Below are positions 11,100-22,079 of a DNA stretch of 64,000 bases, in pieces. The DNA is from Trichobilharzia szidati (taxonomy: Eukaryota; Platyhelminthes; Trematoda; Strigeidida; Schistosomatidae): the NCBI GenBank assembly GCA_944472155.2, contig OX235279.1:161470199-161534198 (forward strand), read 5' to 3'. The notes beneath the pieces were generated by a model, which was not told where the DNA came from, ran no database searches, and was given only the letters and a program-made list of their open reading frames with translations. Both the position numbers and the translations under genes were made by a program. How positions within the stretch are numbered: position 1 is the first letter of the stretch; each line of letters opens with the position of its first letter.

Positions 11100-11345
11100 A
11101 ATCCTATTTTTACTGACCAGCAGTGTGGGTACGATCTGAAATCCAAATATCGATTTGAATATATGAGTTTTCTGTAAACACACTAGTGTGTGTTTATACT
11201 ACAATCTAACATTGAAATCTTCTCTTCCTGACTTTCCAGTTCCTACCTTTGAATTGATACATTCAAACAATCTGTTTACCTCCTATGTTCTGAGTACAGT
11301 GAATGTGTCATCAACATACCTCCAGCATACTTTGGAGACGAGTGA
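11100..11345 (-). mobile_element. Penelope-like RT fragment around the YVDD box
   Basis: The minus strand reads WRYVDDTFTVLRT near 11300-11335, then EVNRLFECINSKV after a stop. This is motif C of Penelope-like reverse transcriptase and the following helix. Only about 240 bp remain, and stops interrupt the frame. Confidence 0.6.
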
Positions 11346-11499
11346 GACTGAACGTTACAGCCTCTACGTTATCTCACCTGTTCATGAATATATATGTGCA
11401 ACTATCTGTGATACTGATGACCCCAGTGACGATTGAAAATTCGTCCAGTAGGAATGACTCAACACTTATCTACGACTATCCCCACAATAAATGGGGAGT

Positions 11500-11660
11500 A
11501 GTGAAATGAGAACTATAAATCGAATGTTTCGAAGTTGTGTGTTTATAACTGACATGATATGATTGTGAACAATAATGGTAAATTGTTATCGAAAGGCGTC
11601 GCCATCCAGTAAATACCAATGCCGTTTCACTCACTGTGTGTGATGTATCTAATAAGCAAA
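11500..11660 (+). repeat. Repeat X tail fragment
   Basis: 'GTTTCGAAGTTGTGTGTTTATAACTGACATGATATGATTGTGAACAATAATGG' resembles 22000-22065 and 4737-4790. This short dispersed block recurs in both orientations across the window. Confidence 0.45.
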
Positions 11661-12555
11661 TTAATGTGGAACCTCATACAGCAAGTTCCCTTCATAAGTT
11701 TGAATAAAGGAAGAACGAACATATTTGCAGGATAATACCAGCTTGTGGTATTTTGTGGACTCACTCCGACTGAGTACATCCTAAATAAATCAATCATAAG
11801 TTTCAAAATAGTATCCGAACATACTTTTTACAGTGACATCAAATTAAAGATAGAAATTATGGAGAACGTAATTTCAAAGATGATGTTAGCAGACAATTAT
11901 TTAGAGTTAAAAGAGGGTAACTATTCATACAGTAATTAGACAAAGAGATGGAGTTCAGATTTTGCTTGGCAACAAGAATGGACTACAGACAATATGCAAG
12001 ATGGAACAACAGAGTTAAGTTATACAAATTATGGTGGAGAGTTCAGGAGGGCAAGCGTGAATAGTGAAGTAAAATTATAAAATAGATAAAGTATTGTAGT
12101 CGATCTGGAAACTGAATAGTGATGAGTTCAACTTAGTGAGTTTAAGTCAAAATCAAGATTCAATGGAATGCTAGGCAACAGGACAAAACACAAAAGCACA
12201 CGAAAACAACAATTACGGTTACCAGGGTAGTGAGAGATTAATCACACTATCTTCCTGTATGCATAGGTTGAGTCTAGTTCTTTTAATGACAATGGCTTCT
12301 GCGAACCCAAGTAAACATGCTTTACTTTGTGTACTGATTATTTTGGAAGCATGACTAATTTCCGCTGTATGTCCCGTGTTAATCAATTAGGTGTCTGCAG
12401 ATTGCGCTTGAGAATACTTTGCTGCCTTGAAGAGAGAGACTTTTAAGGATGTACTTGAAGAGTCTAGCAGACGATCTCCTCTCAACCCTTCCAATGTACT
12501 TGGTGCCACAAGTGCAGGTGAATTGTTAAATGCAGTTGCAGTTGAAATGAGCAGG
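11661..12555. other. Unassigned DNA
   Basis: No convincing gene or repeat. The region is A-rich on the plus strand with short open frames lacking motifs. Confidence 0.35.
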
Positions 12556-13425
12556 ATACTTATCTACGTTTGACTGGGTTAGTGAGCATACTGTGTTGTA
12601 AAGTGGAATTAGTCTGGCGCCAACAAGTTGGAAGAGGAGTCTGGCTAGCTGGCAGTGAAGGCGAGACATCAATTGGCCACAGAAAAGATAGAGGGCATGA
12701 AGATAACCAGCCAGTCACTATTGGCGGAAGAAATTTGAAGGTAGGTGCCTCTTCCATTTAATCTAGCAGCACTATTTCAACTAATGATGGCCTGCTTGAT
12801 ACTCTGGGCTATCTGAATTTCCATCCGAGAAAATGGATTATATTTTTCTCTGGATCTAACATCACTGCGTCAAATGATTTACTCGAGACGGCTGTTTTAC
12901 TCCTGGATAAAGAATAAAAATTATGCAATAAACTGCGCTGAAAATTGTGCATGTTGTGCAAATTTATTGTGCACAATAAAGCTTCTGTTATTATTGGTAT
13001 CATTATTATAATCAGTGACACTATGAAGTGCAGGATCTGGAAGGCAAGAAGTTGAAATCAGTCTGAAAATCCACTGAAATAAGCAGTTGGCATGTCATGG
13101 AAAGAATTTCCAATAGTCTGATACAAGCCTTTGTCAAAAGCTGCCCCTTCGCTAGCTCCTTGCTGAAGATCAGATTAGCAACAAGAAACTCTTGCAAACA
13201 AAGAAACCAACCAAGAATCCACAGCCCGAAAATACTTTGAAGAAAACAGAGATGGACTGGAGGCACACTGGTCTTGCTATCGTTTTAGTGGAGTCCGAAT
13301 GGAAAACGATTGGTTGGATGTGTATCGTGGGGAGTGACACACACACTGTGGAGATTGTTGTATGGCGAGGAGAAAATGAAAGCTTACACAAAACGTTGTG
13401 AAGCCAATCTTAAGACGACTTCAGA
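12556..13425 (+). mobile_element. Short RTE-clade LINE fragments
   Basis: Two diverged plus-strand pieces are visible. About 12600-12740 has GAAGATAACCAGCCAGTC, matching the GATGATAACC block of the copy at 22080-23510. About 13160-13400 has AGATCAGATTAGCAACAAGAAACTC with CACACTGGTC, matching the 3' part of RTE copies. Between them (12780-13150) nothing was recognised. Confidence 0.45.
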
Positions 13426-13699
13426 GAATAGTGCACAGGGGAGCGCATGTCTCCATCATATCCTTATCGACATTTATTATGGAATGAAAATAAGTACGTT
13501 TTACTTTAGGAAAAAAAAACAAGTTAGAGTTTTTTGTACTTTACTCAATCACCTTATTGTTTTATCCATCACGGTAAAGTGAGTTGAGAAGATTTGCGGC
13601 ATATTTGTACTTTTGGACTATAAGTCACATGGTCTTTTGTTGAACAATACAATTTATATGAAATAAATGTTCCTCCAACAGTGAAATATACATGTGTGT

Positions 13700-14545
13700 T
13701 CTTAATTGTGGTGAAATGGAGTATGTGTCAGACTGTGAGTAAGAAGCGAAAAGGTCGGAATACGTTGGAGGGATGAGAAGACTCTAGAAGATCTGGATTT
13801 CGCGAAAGCATGATTTATGTTCAACATCACACAAACTCGAAGAAAATGTAGAGGCAAAAACAAATTGGTTGCTTCCTTCACTTCTCCAGCTAGGAAACAT
13901 CGGTCCAACCGCAGTCAGTGGGACGGATGAAGATATCAAAGTCAGCCAGAATTGAAAGGGCAAGGCAGTATATGGTCATCACTCTTAAATCAGTTTGGAA
14001 ATCTTATGCACTCAGCAACAAGAAAAACACTTGGATTTTCAACAGCAATGTTTAATCAGTCAGTAAGTTCTTCTATATATGGGTTAGAAATTCGACACCA
14101 GCTACACGAAAAGAATTTCCAACAAGCTGCTTCAAATTTTTATCAACAACCGTCCCTTTCTCTGTCTTCATCTTGGAGATTGAATAGCCGGCCCACGTCA
14201 AAGAATAAGCATTAAGAAACTGTGGAGATAAACCAACTAAGAACCTAATACTCAAAAATGTGCAGAATTAGACGGAAGTGGATCACTCACACGCTGAGGA
14301 AACCGTTGAGTGAAATCGTGCGTGAATCAGGCAATCACTCGTGTACAACCCGAATGGGAAGCGACGATTGAGGCTCTGGTTTGAGGTCGACACTGAGGAG
14401 ATGGGGTAATGAGGAGGAGATGAGGGAGTATCTACAGTCGTTGTGGCAGCCAGCTAAAGAGGATAGCATAAAGAAGAATAAAGTAGAGAAGTCTTGTTGA
14501 AGCCCTATGCTGCACTTAGGACACAAGGGGACAATTATACATATA
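13700..14545 (+). mobile_element. 5'-truncated RTE-clade LINE
   Basis: The plus strand shows, in order, blocks shared with other RTE copies: GGAGTATGTGTCAGACTG, GAAGACTCTAGAAGATCTGGATTTCGCG, GGACGGATGAAGATATCAAAGTCAGCC, the coding end with ATCACTCACACGCTGAGGAAACCG and GAGGAGATGAGGG, and a 3' end near 14540 before a (TA)n run. This corresponds to the last third of the RTE protein and its short 3' UTR. Frames are broken throughout. No reverse-transcriptase catalytic motif remains. Confidence 0.7.
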
Positions 14546-14899
14546 TATATATAAGGAGAGAGACGAAAGGACAAATTTACTTCTCAGCAACAGTTCGCCC
14601 TGTCCTTCTTAGTTACTGTGGGGTGTAGCAGGTGGGACTAGAAGATAATAAAAGCCTGGAAAGCTGCCTCTCATCACCGGCAGATGTTTGCGTTCGATGT
14701 CCTTTGAGTTGAGTGGTATAATATGGTGAGTAGCATTGAGATGAGGCGTAGTACATTTGGGAATGAGGCCCAAGCGATCAATGAGCTTTTGAAACCATAT
14801 CCATGGAAACAGGCTAGAACGCGCATTCCATTTAAGATGCTAATAAAATCTAAGTGTAAAATTTTGGCACTGTGATAGAATGTATTTCCATATTAGATA

Positions 14900-15371
14900 A
14901 GTTTATTTTAAATATCACACACAGTGATGACAACTAGATGACATGGTTTCCAACATAAATTATTGCTACTCATAATCATCATATCGATTTAGTCACACGG
15001 ATTCACAATTTGTTTTATATATAAACATATTCTATCTCTTTCTCTGTCTCCCCCTTCCCATTATTGCTTGCTGACAGTATAAGAGTAGCGTGATTTCAGT
15101 TGCACGCAGTTTTGGCGTTCTGATCCGACAAACAAAGATTCACTAATTAAATAACCTCTCTCTCTAACTGTCTCCACTTAACTACATAATATTTGACAAT
15201 TTCAATCTGTCTGACTAACCCAACATATTGTGTGGTAACGTGCAAGTGAATGCAATGCAATACCATGCAATGACCAAGCTTTTCTTTTTCTAGGTTATTT
15301 AACATAGCAGTATCAATCAATCAGTATCTAGCTAAATGTGCATGTTACAATAATCTAATTGACTCCGATCT
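14900..15371 (-). repeat. Repeat X, minus strand, first part
   Basis: Reverse complement of X: blocks at 14930-15005, 15130-15185 and 15215-15370 match 4737-4810, 3660-3700 and 3450-3610. The repeat is broken at 15371 by a head-to-head PLE and continues at 16798. Confidence 0.7.
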
Positions 15372-15456
15372 TGAAATAATACAGAATAATTGTAGCTTAG
15401 ATGGGTGATTTGCAATTAGTTATGTGTCTCTGAGCTGGTTGGTTCAGTTGTGGAGC

Positions 15457-15489
15457 TTTCGTCGTCCCCCTGCTGGACAACATCTTCAG
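15457..15489 (-). ncRNA. Hammerhead ribozyme core, PLE type
   Basis: On the minus strand CTGAAGA (15489-15483) is followed by helix II pairing GTTGTCC with GGACGAC (one G-U pair) and then GAAA (15460-15457). This fits the conserved hammerhead core CUGANGA, helix II, GAAA. Helices I and III were not resolved by eye. Confidence 0.7.
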
Positions 15490-16728
15490 CGCAAATTTCA
15501 GTATAAAATGAACTGATTTAAATTCTCCAGGAATGATAGAATTGCGTCTCCTGGTAACCATCTTCGTGACTGATAATCGGTTTTTACATCTGTATTGATC
15601 ATTTTTTATTGACTTGGATTTTGAACTTTCTCATCACGTGATTTACTTTTTATTAGTTGGTAGATTTGGTCTATGTTATTATGTTTGTTAACCGCCAACT
15701 GATTCACTTGAGTACCAGGCTTCTAGGAATTCCCTGGCACTTTTGGTCTTTCCTCTGTCTAAAATGTTCGACATTATCTCAATCAAACTGATGTCCATAA
15801 TTATCTGCATGCATTGATATGATGAAAGAATACAAATCCGATGCCTTTTTACAGCTAATCTGTGTTCTTGGATTCTGATTAGTAGGTGACGCCCACTTTG
15901 ACCAATGTAATGTCTGTTACAGTCCATGCAACTTATTTTGGAAATGGTGTTAATTTTATCTTCTTTTTCTGTTGGATGGTTTGGTTTGCGAAATATCGAA
16001 TGAAGTGATTGTGTTTGCTGGCTTTTGAAGATGAATATCCTCACAAATTTAACAAAAAGTGTTTAAACTCCAGTCACGACGCCATCAAGAAACCATCATC
16101 AAAGACTACACGAAAATTCTTTATAACATATTTAAAAAATATCTCTGAAATAACAGCTAGTTTATTAGAACCGTTTGAAATAGATGTAGTACAAAAGCCA
16201 GCAAACACAATCACTTCATTCGATATTTCGCAAACCAAACCATCCAACAGAAAAAGAAGATAAAATTAACACCATTTCCAAAATAAGTTGCATGGACTGT
16301 AACAGACATTACATTGGTCAAAGTGGGCGTCACCTACTAATCAGAATCCAAGAACACAGATTAGCTGTAAAAAGGCATCGGGTTTGTATTCTTCCATCAT
16401 ATCAATGCATGCAGATAATTATGGACATCAGTTTGATTGAGATAATGTCGAAATTTTAGACGGAGGAAAGACCAAAAGTGCCAGGGAATTCCTAGAAGCC
16501 TGGTACTCAAGTGAATCAGTTAGCGATTAACAAACATATTAATATAAACCAAATTTACCAACTAACAAAAAGTAAACCACGTGATGAGAAAGTTCAAAAT
16601 CCAAGTCAATAAAAAATGATCAATACAGATGTAAAAACCGATTATCAGTCACGAAGATGGTTGCCAGGAGACGCAATTCTATCATTCATGGAGAATTTAA
16701 ATCTGTTCATTTTATACTGAAATTTGCT

Positions 16729-16761
16729 CTGAAGATGTTGTCGAGCAGGGGGACGACGAAA
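16729..16761 (+). ncRNA. Hammerhead ribozyme core, PLE type
   Basis: CTGAAGA at 16729-16735, helix II GTTGTC (16737-16742) with GACGAC (16752-16757) including one G-U pair, then GAAA at 16758-16761. It is the mirror partner of the core at 15457-15489 in the other arm of the same inverted dimer. Confidence 0.7.
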
Positions 16762-16797
16762 GCTCCACAACTGAACCAACCAGCTCGGAGAACACAA

Positions 16798-16995
16798 CTA
16801 ATTGATTCCAATCTCCTGATATTTTTACCTATGTAAATGATTTCACAATCTTTATATGGTCTTTGGTAGATTATGCGGGATTTTTCTAAAGTGGATCCAT
16901 TGGGTCCTCAAACCGAAAAAGTCTACCTCTTACAGAGTTGAATGGTTGGTTGGTTGATGTAAATGCCACCCTAATTCTAGACTCATTCTCATATG
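16798..16995 (-). repeat. Repeat X, minus strand, second part
   Basis: The reverse complement matches 3350-3475, including the block with 'GGTTGGTTGGTTGATGTAAATGCCACC' against 'GTGTCATTTAAACCAATCCGCCAACC'. It is the continuation of the copy that starts at 14900, so the PLE dimer inserted into X. Confidence 0.65.
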
Positions 16996-17039
16996 TAAAT
17001 GGTTATGCATATAACATTAAATAATTCAACCCGAGTTCC

Positions 17040-17290
17040 CTGGTTTACCAGGTCGGGCATGACCACTAACATTGACTGATGCTTGCATAGGAATTAATGA
17101 GCCTTTGAGTTGAGCCCAAATGACTACGTGATGGCCTATGAGGTTGTCTAGTGACCGGAAGTTGTCCTGGATTTGAACGGCGGTTTGTGGGTGCGTACTG
17201 CTAAATATGTGTTCTATATTAAGAAGAAAAAGAAGTCTGGTACTCTAGACCTCGATTTCAATGGATCTCAAAGCGTGATCAAAATTGAAT
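17040..17290 (+). mobile_element. Decayed Sm-alpha-type SINE
   Basis: The head relic CAAATGACTACGTGATGGCC... GGAAGTTGTCCTGGATTTGAACGGCGG and GTGCGTACTGCTAAATATG mark the start of the hammerhead helix I, but the core CTGAAGA has become CTAAATA. The tail CGATTTCAATGGATCTCAAAG is diverged. Confidence 0.55.
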
Positions 17291-17431
17291 TCGTTAGAAG
17301 TATGGAATTCTGAAGTACATAGGTCGTAGAAAAAACACCATAGAAAATTATAAAAAGACACAGTTCATTGTATTGATGCTACTACCTCTCCTTCTCAATA
17401 AATCCAAATTTTGTTTCATTTCTAGCAATAA

Positions 17432-17541
17432 AGCTTTGAATCATGTATTTGAAAAAATTATTGATTTTTTCATCACTACTTTTTCTCTGTTTAAAGAAAG
17501 AATTATCGATCCAATATTGACCAGTTCTAGGACCTCACATG
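17432..17541 (+). CDS. Weak candidate exon
   Basis: An open stretch follows a pyrimidine-rich acceptor (TTTGTTTCATTTCTAG) and ends at a weak GTGTAT donor. It would encode NKALNHVFEKIIDFFITTFS and further residues. The region is non-repetitive in this window. Its 3' phase would join the candidate exon at 18305/18311. No homology is recognised and AT-rich DNA can produce such patterns by chance, so this is only a suggestion. Confidence 0.15.
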
Positions 17542-18304
17542 GTGTATTACATTACATTCAAACACGACTAGATAAGTATGCATAATGCTATACGTCACTT
17601 GGCATTACCTTTCATTCTGTGCATGGATGTTTCTGTACACGCATATATATATATATATATAACATATGAGTAGGTGGAGATCGATTAATTATCTTTTTCA
17701 GCCTTCACCCTGTTATGTATTCTGTCTTGATGAACTTTTGATGTCATTATTCATGATTAAGGGCGAAATTGAGTACCTGTTGCCTGGATAGAAATAAGGG
17801 TGGTGCCTGTGCAGAATTATCATCTTCTGAATCAGGTTTAAAGTTTATGCCAACCGCCATAACGCCTCCATTTTTGAAAACAATGAAGGAACTTCTCTTG
17901 CATGTTCAAAGTTTGTTTTACCTCATCGTGTTTTGAATCTTAAACCCATTCATCAATTCAAATGAAATTAAGTTTTCCTATTTGACAGTTGGTCCTGTCA
18001 AAGGCAAGCAAAATATTATTCTCTGTGTTTGCATATCCCTTCCGGAACGAACTAAATAGATTTAGCTAACAGAAACTTGTGTGGCTCAAGGTGCTGTTGT
18101 ACTCTCTCCATTCCCTATTCCTTTCTCTTTGCATAACCTTCCGTATACTTCCGTTGTTAGCTTCACTAAATATGCTGACAATCTAACGATTTCCGTCCCA
18201 GTACATTCCATATTTGGTTGTTCTTAAATGTGAATAGATTCCTATCTGAAGTCAACAGGTGGTCTCACCTAAATGGTCTAAATGTATCATATTTTTCATT
18301 TTAG

Positions 18305-18396
18305 TTTCAGATGCGAACAAGACTCGCCGGGACTGTCTGTTTCAATCTCATGATACCTGTAATATTGACAGCGCTGTGCGATGGGAAGCATATCAA
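18305..18396 (+). CDS. Candidate upstream exon, possible membrane-proximal part
   Basis: After TTTTCATTTTAG (or six bases later, after TTTCAG) an open frame encodes SDANKTRRDCLFQSHDTCN and then IDSAVRWEAYQ, followed by a possible GTATCT donor at 18397. If the frame stays open to 18447 it adds a hydrophobic stretch, VSLISLSVFLGISVG. That would loosely resemble the Cys-containing lumenal part and membrane span at the start of synaptotagmin-14. It could belong to the gene at 32309-55439, but the phase link is uncertain and no homology is certain. Confidence 0.25.
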
Positions 18397-18456
18397 GTAT
18401 CTCTTATTTCGTTATCAGTTTTTCTAGGAATCTCTGTTGGTTGTCCTGTATTCTAA

Positions 18457-19435
18457 GCACAAACGTATTACATAAAAAGGAAGTTGAAACTTTCTGCTAG
18501 AATAACTCAACTCAACCTTTTCTCTTACGATTTATTAATTCGTGTATTCTGCCCATTCACCTTCTTTACTGTTCCTCCTCTCTACTTATTCTTCCCTGAA
18601 CTTTTCAAAAAAGACTTTATCATACTAGGTAGAACACTGAAAGCTGTAAGCAGGTAGAGTTAGTCGCGTGTGTGTGTGGGGGAGCCTTTGACTCAAGTTA
18701 CTGACATTCTACGTGTGGATAGGCACTTTAATTCTCGTAAGCAGTTGGCTTAAGTTAGCTTGTCTGATACCAGACATCCTCTTCACTTATTCGCAATTTT
18801 TTCCATGTAACTCTTCGTGGGGGAGTGAAACCAGAATCAACTTCACAAGAACGCATGCTCCTACAGCTACTAAATATAGAAATTCTTCCAGAGCATAATT
18901 AGCACGGGTTTTGTGTAAAGAGAGAGAGAGAGAGTCAGGTGTCAGAAAGTAACTAACAAACTTTTTCAATCAGTAACTGAACTGCAAGATATAAGCGAAG
19001 ATTATTATTACTATTACATGTATTATCTATAATACTATCTAATTCATTGTGTTTCCACTAAGATTGTGTTTATAGTGGTTTAATTATTAATGATACTATT
19101 TTAAACTTTATGCATGTAAATATTTATAAAAGGAACTAAATGGTTGCCATATGTATAAAAACTCTGAAAATTCCATTCTGTCAAATTGTTTCTGTTGGAA
19201 TGAAGTGATTATCATTATTATTATTATTTTTATCATATTGCCATTCTATCATTTGGATGATTTAAATTGAAATGTTCCACTGTTCATCTTGACAACATAT
19301 TCAGTACTAATTTAAAAATTAACTTCATTAAACCAGTCACTCCATCTCAGGGAATACAGAAACTACACCGAGAAATCATCCACTTCGGTTAACAGACGTT
19401 TTTATTACTTCGAAACTTATTGGTTTCATGAATGA
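18457..19435. other. Unassigned AT-rich DNA
   Basis: No gene recognised. It contains a (GA)n run near 18921-18934 and (ATT)n-like runs near 19005-19015 and 19215-19230. Confidence 0.35.
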
Positions 19436-19660
19436 AAAAGACCTCACTGTAGAATGATCAGCACTGTGAACTCATAAATTCAGCGACCCCAGTTCAGGTA
19501 TTCGTGTGGCCCTGAATTGAGTCAATTCGCAGTCTAACTGGATGTGAAGCTTGTGTTTCAGTGGTCAAAGGGGTAGAATGCTGGACAGCCAATGTAAGTG
19601 ACTGTAGGGTTTAGACTGCCTGCTGACGCATTCGCAGTTATCGCCTACCTTGCCTTGGAA
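19436..19660 (+). repeat. Possible tRNA-derived retroposon relic
   Basis: GTTTCAGTGGTCAAAGGGGTAGAATGCTGG... GGGTTTAGACTGCCTGCTGACGCA has the spacing of an A-box and B-box region and ends in TGACGCA, as other SINE heads here do. It is strongly diverged and no hammerhead core follows. Confidence 0.35.
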
Positions 19661-19816
19661 GCAGAGAAAAATGGAATGCAAGAGATCTATGAGGCTAGCA
19701 ACCTCAAAGCGCGTTAAGTCAGCCCCACTGCTACTTGAACCTCAAAACGTTAGGCCTAAAGTCTGGGAGTCCCACACTAAACTCAAAGAAATGGATTTGA
19801 AAAAGGATTTCGATTC

Positions 19817-19820
<4 letters not shown>

Positions 19821-19853
<33 letters not shown>
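19821..19853. repeat. (TA)n microsatellite
   Basis: An uninterrupted run of alternating A and T of about 33 bases, followed at once by a minus-strand fragment of repeat X (about 19855-19940). Confidence 0.9.
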
Positions 19854-19857
<4 letters not shown>

Positions 19858-19940
19858 GACAACGGGTTTCCAATATAATTTATCATTACTGTTCATAATC
19901 ATGTCTTAGCATCGATTATAACTAAATTTACAAAACTTTG

Positions 19941-20994
19941 GGTATCCTTCTGCATTTCTTATGCCGTATGAGTAGTGGCAGTAAAATTTCTCAGATATCC
20001 GGGTGGATAATTTTTTTACCATGTATTCTGTTTCAGTTGATTCGAATAATCAGTAGAACTTCAGTGATCAGTCTCTCCCTTTAACCATGTTATTGGCAGA
20101 CCTTAGGGCTATAACCACGAAAACCAACTTGTTGTTGTGTTTTGAACTCTGAAAACTAAAATAAGCTATGCTTCCTTCCGTATAACTGACTTAAACGTCT
20201 TTGAGACACTTTCGCAGTTACAAAACGCTCCAAAGACAGTAAACAGTTGACCATTATTCGTAGCATGACGTCTGTGGGCCTCTGTTCGACAATAATAACA
20301 TCAAAATCTCAAAATCACTTCAACTGTGCCATTACACAGCTATAAAACAAGATAGCTTTCCAAGTATTAAACAAGGTACTGGGAATCAATTAGACTATTC
20401 TTCACAACACAATGGGATCAAAACTTCTATCCATAAGAATCACACACCAACGCTTCCAACAAACAGCTGGCTCTGTCAGGATGACCTTCATTCACTCAAA
20501 CGAAACCGTGGGTGTAGAACAGCGCATTGTCAGTATCATGATCGTACAACCACAAAAAGAAGAATTAAAATTAGACACTAAACTGGGTGAGACGTAGACA
20601 AACAGTAAGCATTAAATCAATACATGATGATGCGCAAATGTGAGATCAATAGTGACATAGAGCTTAGAAGAAAAAATAGGACAATAATTGCAAAGTTAGC
20701 TGGAACATCCAAAAAAGTATGACTATAGTGATTGGATATTACCTGGAGAGATTTTCTAAACAATTATTCCGTTACAAAGACTCTCACTTTGTCCCATCCC
20801 ATTCCTATAGTTGTGTATTATTTCATTTTATTCTTTAGCTGAGCTATTCTCCAGATTTCTTATCTTACTACACGGTCTACTTATCTAGAGTTTTCTCTAG
20901 GTTTTCGTGTTCAGCTGATGTGATTGATGCCGTCGAACGAATACCACAACTACTACTACTTCGACCAGTGTATTTAACCTCACTAACAACCATT
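19941..20994. other. Unassigned DNA
   Basis: No recognised gene or family. The plus-strand frame at 20412-20597 has no motif and no splice context. Confidence 0.35.
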
Positions 20995-21320
20995 ACATCA
21001 GGGTATTAGAAAGACTGAATTATCCTGAAGCACTGGTTGCGAGGGATTCGAATGAGATTTCAGTTTTGATCACGCAGTGGTACAGCAGTCAGATGCCCAT
21101 CGAAGCCTAGTTGTGAATGGTGGACAGCTGTCTCGACCTCCTTATTTGGGGCTATTCAGAAATTCGCACCCAACACAAAACTAGAGGTGGAACCCTGACT
21201 GCCTCAAGTATGATTCCCAGAGGGTGTTATGGATACGTAATGATATAGTGGAGTCCAAAACTCCGAAACATAAGTGTTCCAGCACACTCTGGATGATTTT
21301 CAGTAGTTCCGTAACTTGCA
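20995..21320 (+). mobile_element. Decayed Sm-alpha-type SINE
   Basis: The block GATCACGCAGTGGTACAGCAGTCAGATG..., then TGATTCCCAGAGGGTG and GTGGAGTCCAAAACTCCGAAAC, followed by CCAGCACACTCTGGATGATTTTCAGTAGTTCCG, follows the order of the other copies. The hammerhead core is unrecognisable. Confidence 0.5.
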
Positions 21321-21364
21321 CCAATCCACGACCAAACTTGTAATAAATCAAATTCTTAAAAACT

Positions 21365-21715
21365 AACTCTGATGCTCGTCAGCTACTGACTGGATACAGG
21401 AGGATAGAGTTCCCTGGAATTGCCTAGTCGTGTGATCAGTAGAGTGAATTTAGTTGTAAGACCTGAGGAAAATAATCGCCTCCAACGACACTGGCCGGCT
21501 GGCAGTTGCGCTAAATTCAAAGAACAGGTAGAAGCTAGGATTCATGTAACGGCCATTGGCCGAAAACCTACCTTGTTACAGGAAGGTGTCTTGAATTTGA
21601 ACCCTGGTGAGTTAGTACTGCTGAAGAGTACCAGACTGGGAGGACGAGATAATTTTCCAGTATTACAATAGTGGTTTCCAATGGTCCTCTAAGTTACACC
21701 AATCCACAATCAAAC
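21365..21715 (+). mobile_element. Sm-alpha-type SINE with damaged hammerhead
   Basis: Long match to 5266-5650, including the flank with GGCCGGCTGGCAGTTGCGCTAAATTC, the head ending TTTGAACCCTGGTGAGTTAG, and TACTGCTGAAGAGTACC. The CTGAAGA box (21610-21616) survives but GAAA has become GAGA and helix II is mispaired, so self-cleavage is not expected. Confidence 0.7.
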
Positions 21716-22079
21716 TTGTCGCAAAATTAAATGAATTTGGCTCCATGGTATCATTTAACCATGACATAATTTGTTTCTGAATGCATATATGTGCGCCACT
21801 CAGTGCCACGTTTCGTCTCCGATTTCGGTGAGAATCACAAGTAAGGCTTCAGAAGTATGAGTACAGGAAGAGATCGATTACTGGGTCTTTCTTCATTCAT
21901 TATCGAATCAGTTGAGGGAGAGAATACATTTAAGACATGTATTGGTGATCTGGAAAATAGCTTTACTATGATCACAACAAATGGGAATGGAGAACGAGTT
22001 TCAAAGCTGTGTAGTTATAATTGATGATATGAAGTGATTATGAATAAAAATGACCATCGAACAGAGGGCGCGCATATAA

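Larger units (their letters stand above)
15372..16797. mobile_element. Head-to-head Penelope-like dimer
   Basis: Two PLE 3' ends face outward. The left (minus) copy runs from about 16022 down to 15425; the right (plus) copy runs from about 16030 to 16797. They share about 600 bp of near-identical inverted sequence. Each encodes the GIY-YIG end: KISCMDCNRHYIGQSGRH, RIQEHRLAVKR and KTKSAREFLEAWYSSES, with the GIY-YIG pair degenerate as HYIG. The plus copy has about 165 bp of extra upstream sequence. No reverse transcriptase is present. The imperfect direct repeats CTAATTGACTCCGATCT (15355-15371) and CTAATTGATTCCAATCT (16798-16814) flank the unit. Confidence 0.8.
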
